From a virus: a stretch of 26,151 nucleotides of DNA. The stretch covers positions 1 through 26,151 of the IMG/VR virus record IMGVR_UViG_3300043410_002361; one strand, given 5' to 3'. Position 1 is the stretch's first letter; each line of letters starts with the position of its first letter. Positions 20,709 through 25,962 of the stretch are shown here, one piece after another. The translations under genes were made by a program, and so were the position numbers. The notes beneath the pieces were generated by a model. That model worked only from the letters and a program-made list of their open reading frames with translations. It did not search any database and was not told the origin of the DNA.

Positions 20709-20752
20709 TGTGTGGTTGCGCTATAGGCTATTGCAAGATCCATAAGCGATAG
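20708..20752 (+). CDS. Possible 14-aa Cys-rich microprotein
   Basis: MCGCAIGYCKIHKR, with C2, C4, C9 and H12, which could bind one zinc ion. The ATG overlaps the preceding TGA (TGATG), as at other junctions in this series. It is very short, so it may be chance. Its stop is directly followed by the CGACACGCCCG motif. Confidence 0.25.
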   Translation: MCGCAIGYCKIHKR

Positions 20753-20779
20753 CGACACGCCCGACCCCGCCGGGGCCAG

Positions 20780-20795
20780 TGTGATAAACCTCACA
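20780..20795. promoter_or_regulatory. CRP/GlxR-like 16-bp palindrome, site 7 (perfect)
   Basis: TGTGA-TAAACC-TCACA, perfect half-sites, 2 bp after CCCCGCCGGGGCC (20765-20777). Centre 73.5 bp upstream of the next -10. Confidence 0.6.
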
Positions 20796-20837
20796 TTAAG
20801 TTGGGGTATTTTTTTGTCCCAATTTACGGCGTGTCGT

Positions 20838-20866
20838 TTGATTTTGTCGGACGGATAGGCTAAGAT
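20838..20866 (+). promoter_or_regulatory. Early promoter with TTGTC word
   Basis: TTGATT (20838-20843), TTGTCGG directly after it, 17 bp in all, TAAGAT (20861-20866). TACGGCGTGTCG ends one base before the -35. The leader ends TATAAAGAAAGGATAAAA before the ATG at 20891. Confidence 0.6.
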
Positions 20867-20890
20867 TACTAGTATAAAGAAAGGATAAAA

Positions 20891-21031
20891 ATGACCGACA
20901 CTTGTATTGGTTGCAATGAGAACGCAGTATCTATTACTGAACTCTATTGCCTAAATTGCTACCTTGCTAATAATGCAGAGGCAGACTATACTGAGATTGA
21001 CCTACTTTGGCTTACTAAGGAGAACGCATAA
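20891..21031 (+). CDS. 46-aa zinc-ribbon protein
   Basis: MTDTCIGCNENAVSITELYC, then LNCYLANNAEADYTEIDLLW. C5-x2-C8 and C20-x2-C23 form a compact zinc ribbon, followed by an acidic helix. AAAGGAT precedes the ATG and its TAA overlaps the ATG of the next gene. It is the first gene of a four-gene unit. Role unknown; such fingers may act as transcription or replication modulators. Confidence 0.65.
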   Translation: MTDTCIGCNENAVSITELYCLNCYLANNAEADYTEIDLLWLTKENA

Positions 21032-21246
21032 TGGAATACCTATACGCAGTAACTTCAACTAATGATAATTCTACTAGCCCTGAGTGGGTTGGTCGTTTTG
21101 ATAATGCCCTCGATGCAGTAGATGTATTCAATAAGTTTAATGACTTTGGAGATGCTTCAGAGTATCGCACAATTAACTTGTCTGAGCCTTCAGGTAAGAT
21201 GCACACTAAGATATTTTATCGTAATGGAAATGTAGGAGGTAAGTAA
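21031..21246 (+). CDS. 71-aa protein of unknown function
   Basis: MEYLYAVTSTNDNSTSPEWV, then GRFDNALDAVDVFNKFNDFGDASEYRTINL. The beta-helix-beta layout, with a strand, the helix around DAVDVFNKF and further strands, suggests a ferredoxin-like mini-fold. The start lies in the TAATG junction and the next ATG follows the stop by 1 nt. No family recognised. Confidence 0.65.
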   Translation: MEYLYAVTSTNDNSTSPEWVGRFDNALDAVDVFNKFNDFGDASEYRTINLSEPSGKMHTKIFYRNGNVGGK

Positions 21247-21247
21247 T

Positions 21248-21607
21248 ATGGGAATGGTTACAGCGTTAGGTATTCAGGATACAGTCCTAGACCTTGAAAC
21301 ACAGTTACTCTATCACTTGAAGGGTAATCACTATCCTCCAGTACCCGCTGAGATGGTTCAGCCATGTATTGATGCTATTGATGCCTACTATGATGAGGAC
21401 TATGAGCGCATGATTGATATGCCTAAGGTTGGCGACTTTCAAATTCTCTATCGTGGAGAAACTCAAGCACCAGCAAGTGCAATTGTAATGCAACACCACC
21501 TAGAGTTTTGGTTGCCTCACTCACTTGATTGTGATTGTGAAGATTGCTATTCCCCAGACGACATGGATTCTTTTCCATTATCACTAGAATATGATGAAGG
21601 AGAATAA
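21248..21607 (+). CDS. Conserved actinophage-type protein (LxYHLxxNHYPPVP motif)
   Basis: A 119-aa acidic protein. LETQLLYHLKGNHYPPVPAE (about 16-35), followed by MVQPCIDAIDAY, is a motif I know from many small proteins of mycobacterial and other actinobacterial phages. Their function is unknown. The middle (GDFQILYRGETQAPASAIVMQHHLEFWL) is strand-rich, and DCDCEDCYSPDD (93-104) holds three Cys. AGGTAAGTAAT precedes the start; the second ATG (21254) is also possible. Its presence supports an actinobacterial host. Confidence 0.75.
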   Translation: MGMVTALGIQDTVLDLETQLLYHLKGNHYPPVPAEMVQPCIDAIDAYYDEDYERMIDMPKVGDFQILYRGETQAPASAIVMQHHLEFWLPHSLDCDCEDCYSPDDMDSFPLSLEYDEGE

Positions 21608-21608
21608 A

Positions 21609-21851
21609 ATGACTGCTACAATGAACAGTATGAAGTTTGTCTACGCTGATTTACTTACACCAGGTCAATTGATGATCGGTGATCTAATTAATATTGATAA
21701 CGATATCGTTGAAGTCATTGCAATTGAAGATGATGCAACAGGCGATAACTACTCAATTACTTATCGTAACGACTATGGTGAAGAAGATGTTGTTGATTGC
21801 ACATATGAAGACATGTTCAAGCTATATGTATTTATAGACGAAGACGAATAG
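21609..21851 (+). CDS. 80-aa acidic SH3-like protein
   Basis: From ATG 21609 (TATMNSMKFVYADLL), with AAGGAGAATAAA upstream; an earlier in-frame ATG (21591) lies inside the previous gene without a ribosome site. PGQLMIGDLINIDNDIVEVIAIEDD (about 18-42) reads like a small beta barrel, comparable to the GDL element of the proteins at 22993 and 23719. Very acidic (ends YVFIDEDE). The stop is followed at once by the GGGGCCCCGG block. It may be a DNA-mimic-like or host-binding protein; no evidence beyond charge. Confidence 0.62.
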   Translation: MTATMNSMKFVYADLLTPGQLMIGDLINIDNDIVEVIAIEDDATGDNYSITYRNDYGEEDVVDCTYEDMFKLYVFIDEDE

Positions 21852-21902
21852 GGGCCCCGGGGGGTGTCCGATTTGCCACATTTACGTAGAAACTCCCCTA
21901 AT

Positions 21903-21931
21903 TTGATTTTTGCGATTAAGTTTGCTAATAT
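21903..21931 (+). promoter_or_regulatory. Promoter with leaderless start
   Basis: TTGATT (21903-21908), 17 bp, TAATAT (21926-21931), with TGC before it, then 6 nt and the ATG at 21938. Upstream are GGGGCCCCGGGGGG (21851-21864) and TGTCCGATTT (21865-21874), but no clear CRP-like site. Confidence 0.55.
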
Positions 21932-21937
21932 TATTAT

Positions 21938-22087
21938 ATGAAGCTGCAAAAAACCAAAGAAGAACTACGCAAACTAATGGAATTAAGGCGTAGTAATGCA
22001 GCGACCCCAATAGAAAACAAAAAGAAATATAAAAGAACTAGACAAACAACTAGAAAAATGTTAGACTTGTCTAAAGAAAGTGAGTAA
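21938..22087 (+). CDS. 49-aa basic helical protein
   Basis: MKLQKTKEELRKLMELRRSN, then AATPIENKKKYKRTRQTTRK and MLDLSKESE. A basic amphipathic helix followed by an Arg/Lys-rich segment predicts nucleic-acid or ribosome binding. There is no Shine-Dalgarno; the ATG lies 6 nt after the -10, so translation is leaderless. The GP88-like gene follows 3 nt after its stop. Function unknown. Confidence 0.6.
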   Translation: MKLQKTKEELRKLMELRRSNAATPIENKKKYKRTRQTTRKMLDLSKESE

Positions 22088-22090
22088 TAA

Positions 22091-22807
22091 ATGACCCTAA
22101 TACGCTCTAAAGATCGAAAAGTAACTAATGCCGTTTCCCCTAATGGTAAGACACCTACAATTGCTAATACTTTCGGGCTCCCCGCAGGTAAAGAATATTC
22201 ATGCCCTGGTCAAACACCTACATGCGCTAAAGTATGTTATGCAGGTAAATTAGAAAAGATTTATAAAGGCGTACGCAATGTCCTTATCTCTAACTGGGAA
22301 CAGCTCAAAGACGCAGACCATGAGACTATGGTTAACTTAATTAATGAAATGATTATTGATTTTAAAAAAGATTGTGATAAGCGTAGTGCAGAAAAACTCT
22401 TCCGCATTCACTGGGACGGAGATTTCTTTAATGACACTTATGCATATGCATGGAAGTCAGTGATTGATACCCATAAGGATGTTCAATTCTGGGCCTATAC
22501 ACGTGTAAAGTCTGCAGCGCTTATTCTCAAGGGTATTGATAATCTATCTTTATATTATTCTACAGATGAGGATAATACAGATACCGCCAAAGAATTGAAG
22601 ACAGAGGGGATCAAATTAGCATACCTTGCTAAGACATTCCTAGAAGGCCAAACAGACATGAAAGAAATGATTGGTAAGCCTGGTGCTAAGTGCCCTGAGA
22701 ATAAAAAGGCTATTCCACTAATCTCTCAAAAGGGTAGCGCATGCGTTACTTGTGGCTTGTGTGTTTTCAATAAATCTGATATAGTGTTTAGCGCAAGTAA
22801 AAAGTAA
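22091..22807 (+). CDS. GP88-like phage protein
   Basis: A 238-aa protein with the layout of the phage gene-product-88 family. An N-terminal Cys block, SCPGQTPTCAKVCYAG (37-52), is followed by RIHWDGDFFNDTYAYAWKSV (104-123) and FWAYTRVKSAALIL (132-145), then a C-terminal Cys block with CVTCGLCVFNK (218-228). The Cys spacing suggests zinc or an iron-sulfur site. The family is widespread in actinophages and its biochemical role is unknown. The start follows the basic 49-aa gene by 3 nt with a weak ribosome site (AAAGAAAGTGAG). Length is in the usual range for the family. Assignment from motif memory. Confidence 0.7.
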   Translation: MTLIRSKDRKVTNAVSPNGKTPTIANTFGLPAGKEYSCPGQTPTCAKVCYAGKLEKIYKGVRNVLISNWEQLKDADHETMVNLINEMIIDFKKDCDKRSAEKLFRIHWDGDFFNDTYAYAWKSVIDTHKDVQFWAYTRVKSAALILKGIDNLSLYYSTDEDNTDTAKELKTEGIKLAYLAKTFLEGQTDMKEMIGKPGAKCPENKKAIPLISQKGSACVTCGLCVFNKSDIVFSASKK

Positions 22808-22817
22808 GGGAGGGGGC

Positions 22818-22880
22818 ATGGCGCTATTCTTAATAGTCTTATTCCTGATTATCCTGATAGCAGGGCTAGGACACGAGTGA
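22818..22880 (+). CDS. 20-aa hydrophobic microprotein
   Basis: Met-Ala followed by 15 hydrophobic residues (LFLIVLFLIILIAGL) and a short GHE end, i.e. a single TM helix. A strong purine site (AAGGGAGGGGG) lies directly upstream of the ATG. Its TGA stop forms part of CRP-like site 8, as with site 6. It could be a toxin-like or holin-modulating peptide; function unknown. Confidence 0.5.
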   Translation: MALFLIVLFLIILIAGLGHE

Positions 22881-22891
22881 CCTAAATCACA
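22876..22891. promoter_or_regulatory. CRP/GlxR-like 16-bp palindrome, site 8
   Basis: AGTGA-CCTAAA-TCACA, nine of ten matches, overlapping the stop codon of the microprotein gene. Centre 71.5 bp upstream of the next -10. Confidence 0.55.
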
Positions 22892-22931
22892 TAAAAAATG
22901 TCTCAAAATGTGAGAAAATCACAAAAATAAC

Positions 22932-22960
22932 TTGAAAATGTCAGTAGAAAATGTTACACT
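22932..22960 (+). promoter_or_regulatory. Early promoter with ATGTC word
   Basis: TTGAAA (22932-22937), ATGTCAG directly after it, 17 bp in all, TACACT (22955-22960), with TGT before it. It drives the genes at 22993, 23246 and 23719, which have no other visible promoter. Confidence 0.55.
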
Positions 22961-22992
22961 TAATACATAAGGAAATAACAAAGGAGAAGAAA

Positions 22993-23157
22993 ATGGCAGT
23001 AGCAACAAATACATACAAGGTGGGCGACCTTTACACTTCACAGAAGACAAAGGTTACAGGAACAATTACAAAGATTGACCCACAGCCAAACGGAAATGTT
23101 CGTGTGGCACTTGATGTTGAAGGTAAGACACGCTGGACAACTTGGACAGCAAAGTAA
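22993..23157 (+). CDS. 54-aa small beta-barrel-like protein
   Basis: MAVATNTYKVGDLYTSQKTK, then VTGTITKIDPQPNGNVRVAL and a TRWTTWTAK end. AAGGAGAAGAAA precedes this ATG; the longer frame from 22951 lies within the promoter. It is paralogous to the 55-aa protein at 23719 (both TYxxGDLxTxxKTxVTGxIxK), and together they flank the 133-aa gene. A KOW- or SH3-like RNA-binding fold is possible. A CCTGAGCA...TGCTCA hairpin follows the stop. Confidence 0.65.
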   Translation: MAVATNTYKVGDLYTSQKTKVTGTITKIDPQPNGNVRVALDVEGKTRWTTWTAK

Positions 23158-23170
23158 CTTGCAAAAATCT

Positions 23171-23198
23171 CCTGAGCATGAGATAATTAAACTGCTCA
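23171..23198 (+). repeat. CCTGAGCA/GCTCA stem-loop element, copy 1
   Basis: CCTGAGCA (23171-23178) and TGCTCA (23193-23198) form a 6-bp stem with a 14-nt loop, 13 nt after the stop of the 54-aa gene. No T run follows. Confidence 0.5.
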
Positions 23199-23245
23199 AC
23201 AAACAAAACCCAAAATAAACAAACAGAAAGAAAAGGAAAATAAAA

Positions 23246-23647
23246 ATGGCTAGAGCAATTTCAGTAAAAGTATCAACTGCTAAGGTAATCAAGGCACTTG
23301 AAACAAAACTATCAGATAGCGCAAAGGCTATCACCAACAATGAAAAGAAGCGCAAGGAACACGAAAAAGTAAAAAAGGCTTGGGCTAAAGAAGTTGCAGA
23401 AATTGCAATTAAGCAAATCTCAAAGGCTGATGTTTCTGCTCATGAGAATTGGCGTGGAGAAGTAAATGTTCAATTTACAATTCCTGCTAATGAAGTTAAA
23501 CTTCCAAAAGAACCTGACCTAGAACTAGAGCAGGAACTTGGTCGCTATGAAGTAAATGAAATTGAAAACGCAATTCGTATTCTCAAAATGACCGACGAGG
23601 AGTTTGTAAATGCCTCAACCTTCAAGCAAGTAGCACAATACCTCTAA
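23246..23647 (+). CDS. 133-aa protein of unknown function, basic helical N-terminus
   Basis: Residues 1-60 are a basic, helical, Lys/Ala-rich region (KVIKALETKLSDSAKAITNN, EKKRKEHEKVKKAWAKEVAE) suggesting a coiled coil. NWRGEVNVQFTIPANEV (68-84) is strand-like, and a helical end (YEVNEIENAIRILKMTDEEF) follows. AAAGGAAAATAAAA precedes the ATG. It lies between two paralogous small beta proteins in one operon, with a stem-loop element on each side. No family recognised; a nucleic-acid-related role is plausible from charge only. Confidence 0.68.
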   Translation: MARAISVKVSTAKVIKALETKLSDSAKAITNNEKKRKEHEKVKKAWAKEVAEIAIKQISKADVSAHENWRGEVNVQFTIPANEVKLPKEPDLELEQELGRYEVNEIENAIRILKMTDEEFVNASTFKQVAQYL

Positions 23648-23657
23648 TCAGAACTGA

Positions 23658-23682
23658 CCTGAGCAAGTCGTTAAAAGGCTCA
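23658..23682 (+). repeat. CCTGAGCA/GCTCA stem-loop element, copy 2
   Basis: CCTGAGCA from 23658 and GCTCA at 23678-23682 form a 5-bp stem with a 13-nt loop, 10 nt after the preceding stop. Confidence 0.5.
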
Positions 23683-23718
23683 ACCGAAAACCCCTAAACA
23701 AGAAAAGGAAATAAATAA

Positions 23719-23886
23719 ATGTCAATTCAAGGATACACTTACCAGATTGGTGACCTATTCACTACAAGCAAGACAGGAGTTACAGGTCGCATTGAAAAGT
23801 TTATTCCACAAACTCGCAATGTAACTAAAGTAATGTTGCGACTTGCTAACAACCAAACAAGATTCGCTATGGTAAAAACTTACTAA
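23719..23886 (+). CDS. 55-aa small beta-barrel-like protein, paralogue of 22993
   Basis: MSIQGYTYQIGDLFTTSKTG, then VTGRIEKFIPQTRNVTKVML and RLANNQTRFAMVKTY. Alignment with the 54-aa protein holds at TY, GDL, K-T, VTG and I-K without gaps until residue 30. AAAAGGAAATAAATAA precedes the ATG. Followed by stem-loop copy 3 and the next GC block. A small RNA- or protein-binding barrel is possible; no known family was recognised. Confidence 0.62.
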   Translation: MSIQGYTYQIGDLFTTSKTGVTGRIEKFIPQTRNVTKVMLRLANNQTRFAMVKTY

Positions 23887-23896
23887 GCGAGAGAGA

Positions 23897-23923
23897 CCTG
23901 AGCAAGTCTAGGTAAACTGCTCA
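23897..23923 (+). repeat. CCTGAGCA/GCTCA stem-loop element, copy 3
   Basis: CCTGAGCA (23897-23904) and TGCTCA (23918-23923), 6-bp stem, 13-nt loop, 10 nt after the preceding stop. Confidence 0.5.
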
Positions 23924-23952
23924 CTCTAAGCTCAAATGGGGCCCCGGGATCA

Positions 23953-23968
23953 TGTGGGGTATATCACA
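23953..23968. promoter_or_regulatory. CRP/GlxR-like 16-bp palindrome, site 9
   Basis: TGTGG-GGTATA-TCACA, nine of ten matches, 4 bp after GGGGCCCCGGG (23938-23948). Centre 61.5 bp upstream of the next -10. Confidence 0.55.
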
Positions 23969-23998
23969 TTAATTATGTCTCATTATTTAAGATACAGG

Positions 23999-24027
23999 TT
24001 GCATTTGTCGGTGCCTTATACTACAAT
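23999..24027 (+). promoter_or_regulatory. Early promoter with TTGTC word
   Basis: TTGCAT (23999-24004), TTGTCGG directly after it, 17 bp in all, TACAAT (24022-24027). The leader TTAATATATAAAGAAA is nearly identical to a sequence at 15490-15505 in the late-region gap. Confidence 0.55.
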
Positions 24028-24053
24028 TAATATATAAAGAAAGAAGGACCCCA

Positions 24054-24599
24054 ATGAGCAAATGGATTAAATATTCATATGTGTGCACTGCATGCGATAC
24101 TTTGTTTGAAGTAACATGCAAGGAACCTAAAACCTATGAACCACAGTGCTGTGGCTGGGTTTGCCAAACGTCAGTGGTTGATGCTACAATTGTTAAAGAA
24201 GAAAAGAAAGAGGATACCCCAATGAACACAACAACAACATTCCTAGAGACCAAGGTTGCAGAACTAGAATCAGCGCTTAAATCACATCAGAATTGCGATT
24301 ACTGGAAGCGTGAGAACGGACGTGTACAGTCACAGATTATTGAATTAATTAATGATTCATATGACAACGGCAATGATGCAGAAGAGATTCTAACAACACT
24401 TTGCCAAATCGTAGACTACAATCCAACCAAGGAAATTGAATTCACTGCAACAATTTCATTCAGCGGTACCATTCAGGTTTCACGTGAGGACCAAGATGGT
24501 TTCGATTTGCATGACATTTTGTCAGAAGCATATGTAGATATCAATCATGGTGACGTTGTCATCGATTCATATGAATTGTATGATGCAAATGAATGCTAA
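24054..24599 (+). CDS. 181-aa protein: zinc ribbon, coiled coil and C-terminal beta domain
   Basis: Residues 1-40 have C11-x2-C14, C22, C32-C33 and C37 in a FmdB-like zinc ribbon (YVCTACDTLFEV). Residues about 62-85 form a coiled coil (FLETKVAELESALKSHQN). The C-terminal half (KEIEFTATISFSGTIQVSRED, then DINHGDVVIDSYELYD) is beta-rich. An internal ATG at codon 57 (24222) is preceded by AAGAAAGAGGATACCCCA, close to the real start's AAGAAAGAAGGACCCCA. A 125-aa product from the internal start, or a past fusion of two genes, is likely. Function unknown. Confidence 0.7.
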   Translation: MSKWIKYSYVCTACDTLFEVTCKEPKTYEPQCCGWVCQTSVVDATIVKEEKKEDTPMNTTTTFLETKVAELESALKSHQNCDYWKRENGRVQSQIIELINDSYDNGNDAEEILTTLCQIVDYNPTKEIEFTATISFSGTIQVSREDQDGFDLHDILSEAYVDINHGDVVIDSYELYDANEC

Positions 24600-24613
24600 C
24601 GGTTAACAAGATG

Positions 24614-24648
24614 TGCGGGCCCCTTTCATCCTTTCTTTAGGGCCTGCA
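24614..24648 (+). other. GC-rich hairpin in the gap before the DUF932 gene
   Basis: TGCGGGCCC (24614-24622) pairs with GGGCCTGCA (24640-24648), nine pairs including one G-T, with a 17-nt pyrimidine-rich loop. The 100 bp from 24613 to 24710 are far richer in GC than the surroundings and hold no gene on either strand that looks real. No T run follows, so it is not a standard terminator; a structured RNA is possible. Confidence 0.4.
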
Positions 24649-24704
24649 GCTCCTGGGCACGAGGGTAAAAGGCCTAGCACACCCAAAGAAAATCCCGGGG
24701 GCCC

Positions 24705-24720
24705 TGTGATCAAGATCACG
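24705..24720. promoter_or_regulatory. CRP/GlxR-like 16-bp palindrome, site 10
   Basis: TGTGA-TCAAGA-TCACG, nine of ten matches, directly abutting CCCGGGGGCCC (24694-24704). TGTCCGATTT follows at 24729-24738. Centre 72.5 bp upstream of the next -10. Confidence 0.55.
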
Positions 24721-24761
24721 TTTAAGAATGTCCGATTTATCCCAATGTCTATTAAGGCTAT

Positions 24762-24790
24762 TTGACTTTGTCCCCCCTGTCTGTTAAACT
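24762..24790 (+). promoter_or_regulatory. Early promoter of the DUF932 gene
   Basis: TTGACT (24762-24767), TTGTCC directly after it, 17 bp in all, TAAACT (24785-24790), with TGT before it. The leader of about 22 nt contains GAAAGGAAAAAA before the ATG at 24819. Confidence 0.6.
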
Positions 24791-24818
24791 TAAGTAATAA
24801 CAAAACGAAAGGAAAAAA

Positions 24819-25796
24819 ATGGCTCACGAAATCGAATCGTTTGCGTCACTACGAGAACCAGCATGGCATGGTCTTGGCACAGTGTTCACAGAAGAAAAAA
24901 CAACCTCAGAAATGTTGGAGACAGCAAATCTCTCAAATTGGAATGTACGTCTTGAAGATGTAGAAGTTCCTGCTCACTTATCTTCCGATAAGTCTTATCA
25001 ATATGTAATTCGTAATAACCCATTCAATGCTGAGCAGACAGATGTTCTTGGTGTTGTCGGTGAGCGCTATGTTCCACTACAAAATGAAGACCTCTTCTCT
25101 TTTGGTGATAACATTCTAGATGGTGGAGGACGTTGGGAGACAGCGGGCTCACTTAAAAATGGTCGTGTTGTTTTTGGTTCTCTTGCACTAGAGCGTGAAA
25201 CAATTCTAGACCCTAACGGCGTATCTGATAAGGTAAAGACTTATCTTCTCATCAACACATCACACGATGGCTCAATTGCAATTCAGGCATCAATTACACC
25301 TGTTCGTGTTGTCTGCGCTAATACTCTTAATCTTGCACTAAAGGGCAAGGCTAAGCAGTCTTTCAAGATTCGTCACACTCAAACCGCAAACGGTAAGGTA
25401 CAAATTGCTCGTGAGACTCTTGGTCTTGCTAATAAGTACATGGACGAATTCGACAAGATGGCACACGCCATGATTCAAAAGGAAGTAGATGCGAAAATGT
25501 TTAACGACATTCTTCTCGCTGCTTATCCAAAGCCTGACAAAGATGCTAAGGGCGCAATCAAGAAGTGGGAAAAGAAAATTGACCTCGTAAATGATATTTA
25601 CACAGGTGAATTTAATGGCATGATTGCTGGCACAGCGTGGGGTGCGTTTAATGCACTTACTGAGCGAATCGATTGGTACCGCACTGGTCGTGGTGGTTCT
25701 AACGAATCGATTCTTGCAGGTGCATCTGGTTTTGACCCAGTTGTAAATGCAGAAAAGAATCGCTTGCTGAAAATTGTGCAAACAATAGCAGCGTGA
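24819..25796 (+). CDS. DUF932 phage/plasmid-like protein
   Basis: A 325-aa protein of the DUF932 (TIGR03299) type. The N-terminal FASLREPAWHGLGTVF (8-23) is the family hallmark, followed by VVGERYVPLQNEDLFSFGDNIL (79-100), then ITPVRVVCANTLNLAL (158-173) with the invariant VCxNTL. Length is typical. The family is common on phages and conjugative plasmids of many bacteria and is usually expressed early. Its biochemical role is unsettled, though links with DNA recombination or protection have been suggested. AAAGGAAAAAA precedes the ATG. The gene is followed by stem-loop copy 4 and tRNA-Asp, apparently on the same transcript. Confidence 0.9.
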   Translation: MAHEIESFASLREPAWHGLGTVFTEEKTTSEMLETANLSNWNVRLEDVEVPAHLSSDKSYQYVIRNNPFNAEQTDVLGVVGERYVPLQNEDLFSFGDNILDGGGRWETAGSLKNGRVVFGSLALERETILDPNGVSDKVKTYLLINTSHDGSIAIQASITPVRVVCANTLNLALKGKAKQSFKIRHTQTANGKVQIARETLGLANKYMDEFDKMAHAMIQKEVDAKMFNDILLAAYPKPDKDAKGAIKKWEKKIDLVNDIYTGEFNGMIAGTAWGAFNALTERIDWYRTGRGGSNESILAGASGFDPVVNAEKNRLLKIVQTIAA

Positions 25797-25805
25797 TACA
25801 ATTAT

Positions 25806-25830
25806 CCTGAGCACGATATAAAAAGGCTCA
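25806..25830 (+). repeat. CCTGAGCA/GCTCA stem-loop element, copy 4
   Basis: CCTGAGCA (25806-25813) and GCTCA (25826-25830), 5-bp stem, 12-nt loop, 9 nt after the DUF932 stop and 3 nt before the tRNA. Its position suggests a possible processing site for tRNA release. Confidence 0.5.
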
Positions 25831-25833
25831 CAC

Positions 25834-25910
25834 GATCTCATAGCTCAATTGGTTAGAGCGCTACCCTGTCACGGTAGAGGTTGCGGGTTCAAGTCCCGTT
25901 GGGGTCGCCA
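25834..25910 (+). tRNA. tRNA-Asp (anticodon GUC)
   Basis: A 77-nt cloverleaf. The acceptor stem GATCTCA pairs with TGGGGTC, including G-T pairs. The D arm is GCTC...GAGC. The anticodon arm CTACC-CTGTCAC-GGTAG has anticodon GTC. A five-base variable loop follows, then the T arm GCGGG-TTCAAGT-CCCGT, discriminator G and an encoded CCA. The encoded CCA and normal loops suggest a working tRNA. Phage tRNAs often match codons frequent in phage genes; Asp GAT/GAC is abundant in the fibre genes here. Confidence 0.96.
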
Positions 25911-25962
25911 AGCGTAAATGGGGCCCCGGGGCAAATCGGACAAAACGGACATTTTAAGAAAC

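Noticed and set aside
24603-24827. 74-codon minus-strand frame in the GC-rich gap
   Set aside because: It overlaps the next gene's start and promoter, has no ribosome site, and is best explained by the GC-rich, possibly structured stretch.
25338-25841. 167-codon minus-strand frame opposite the DUF932 gene
   Set aside because: The DUF932 frame shows clear family motifs; the opposite frame has no start signal and a chance-like composition.
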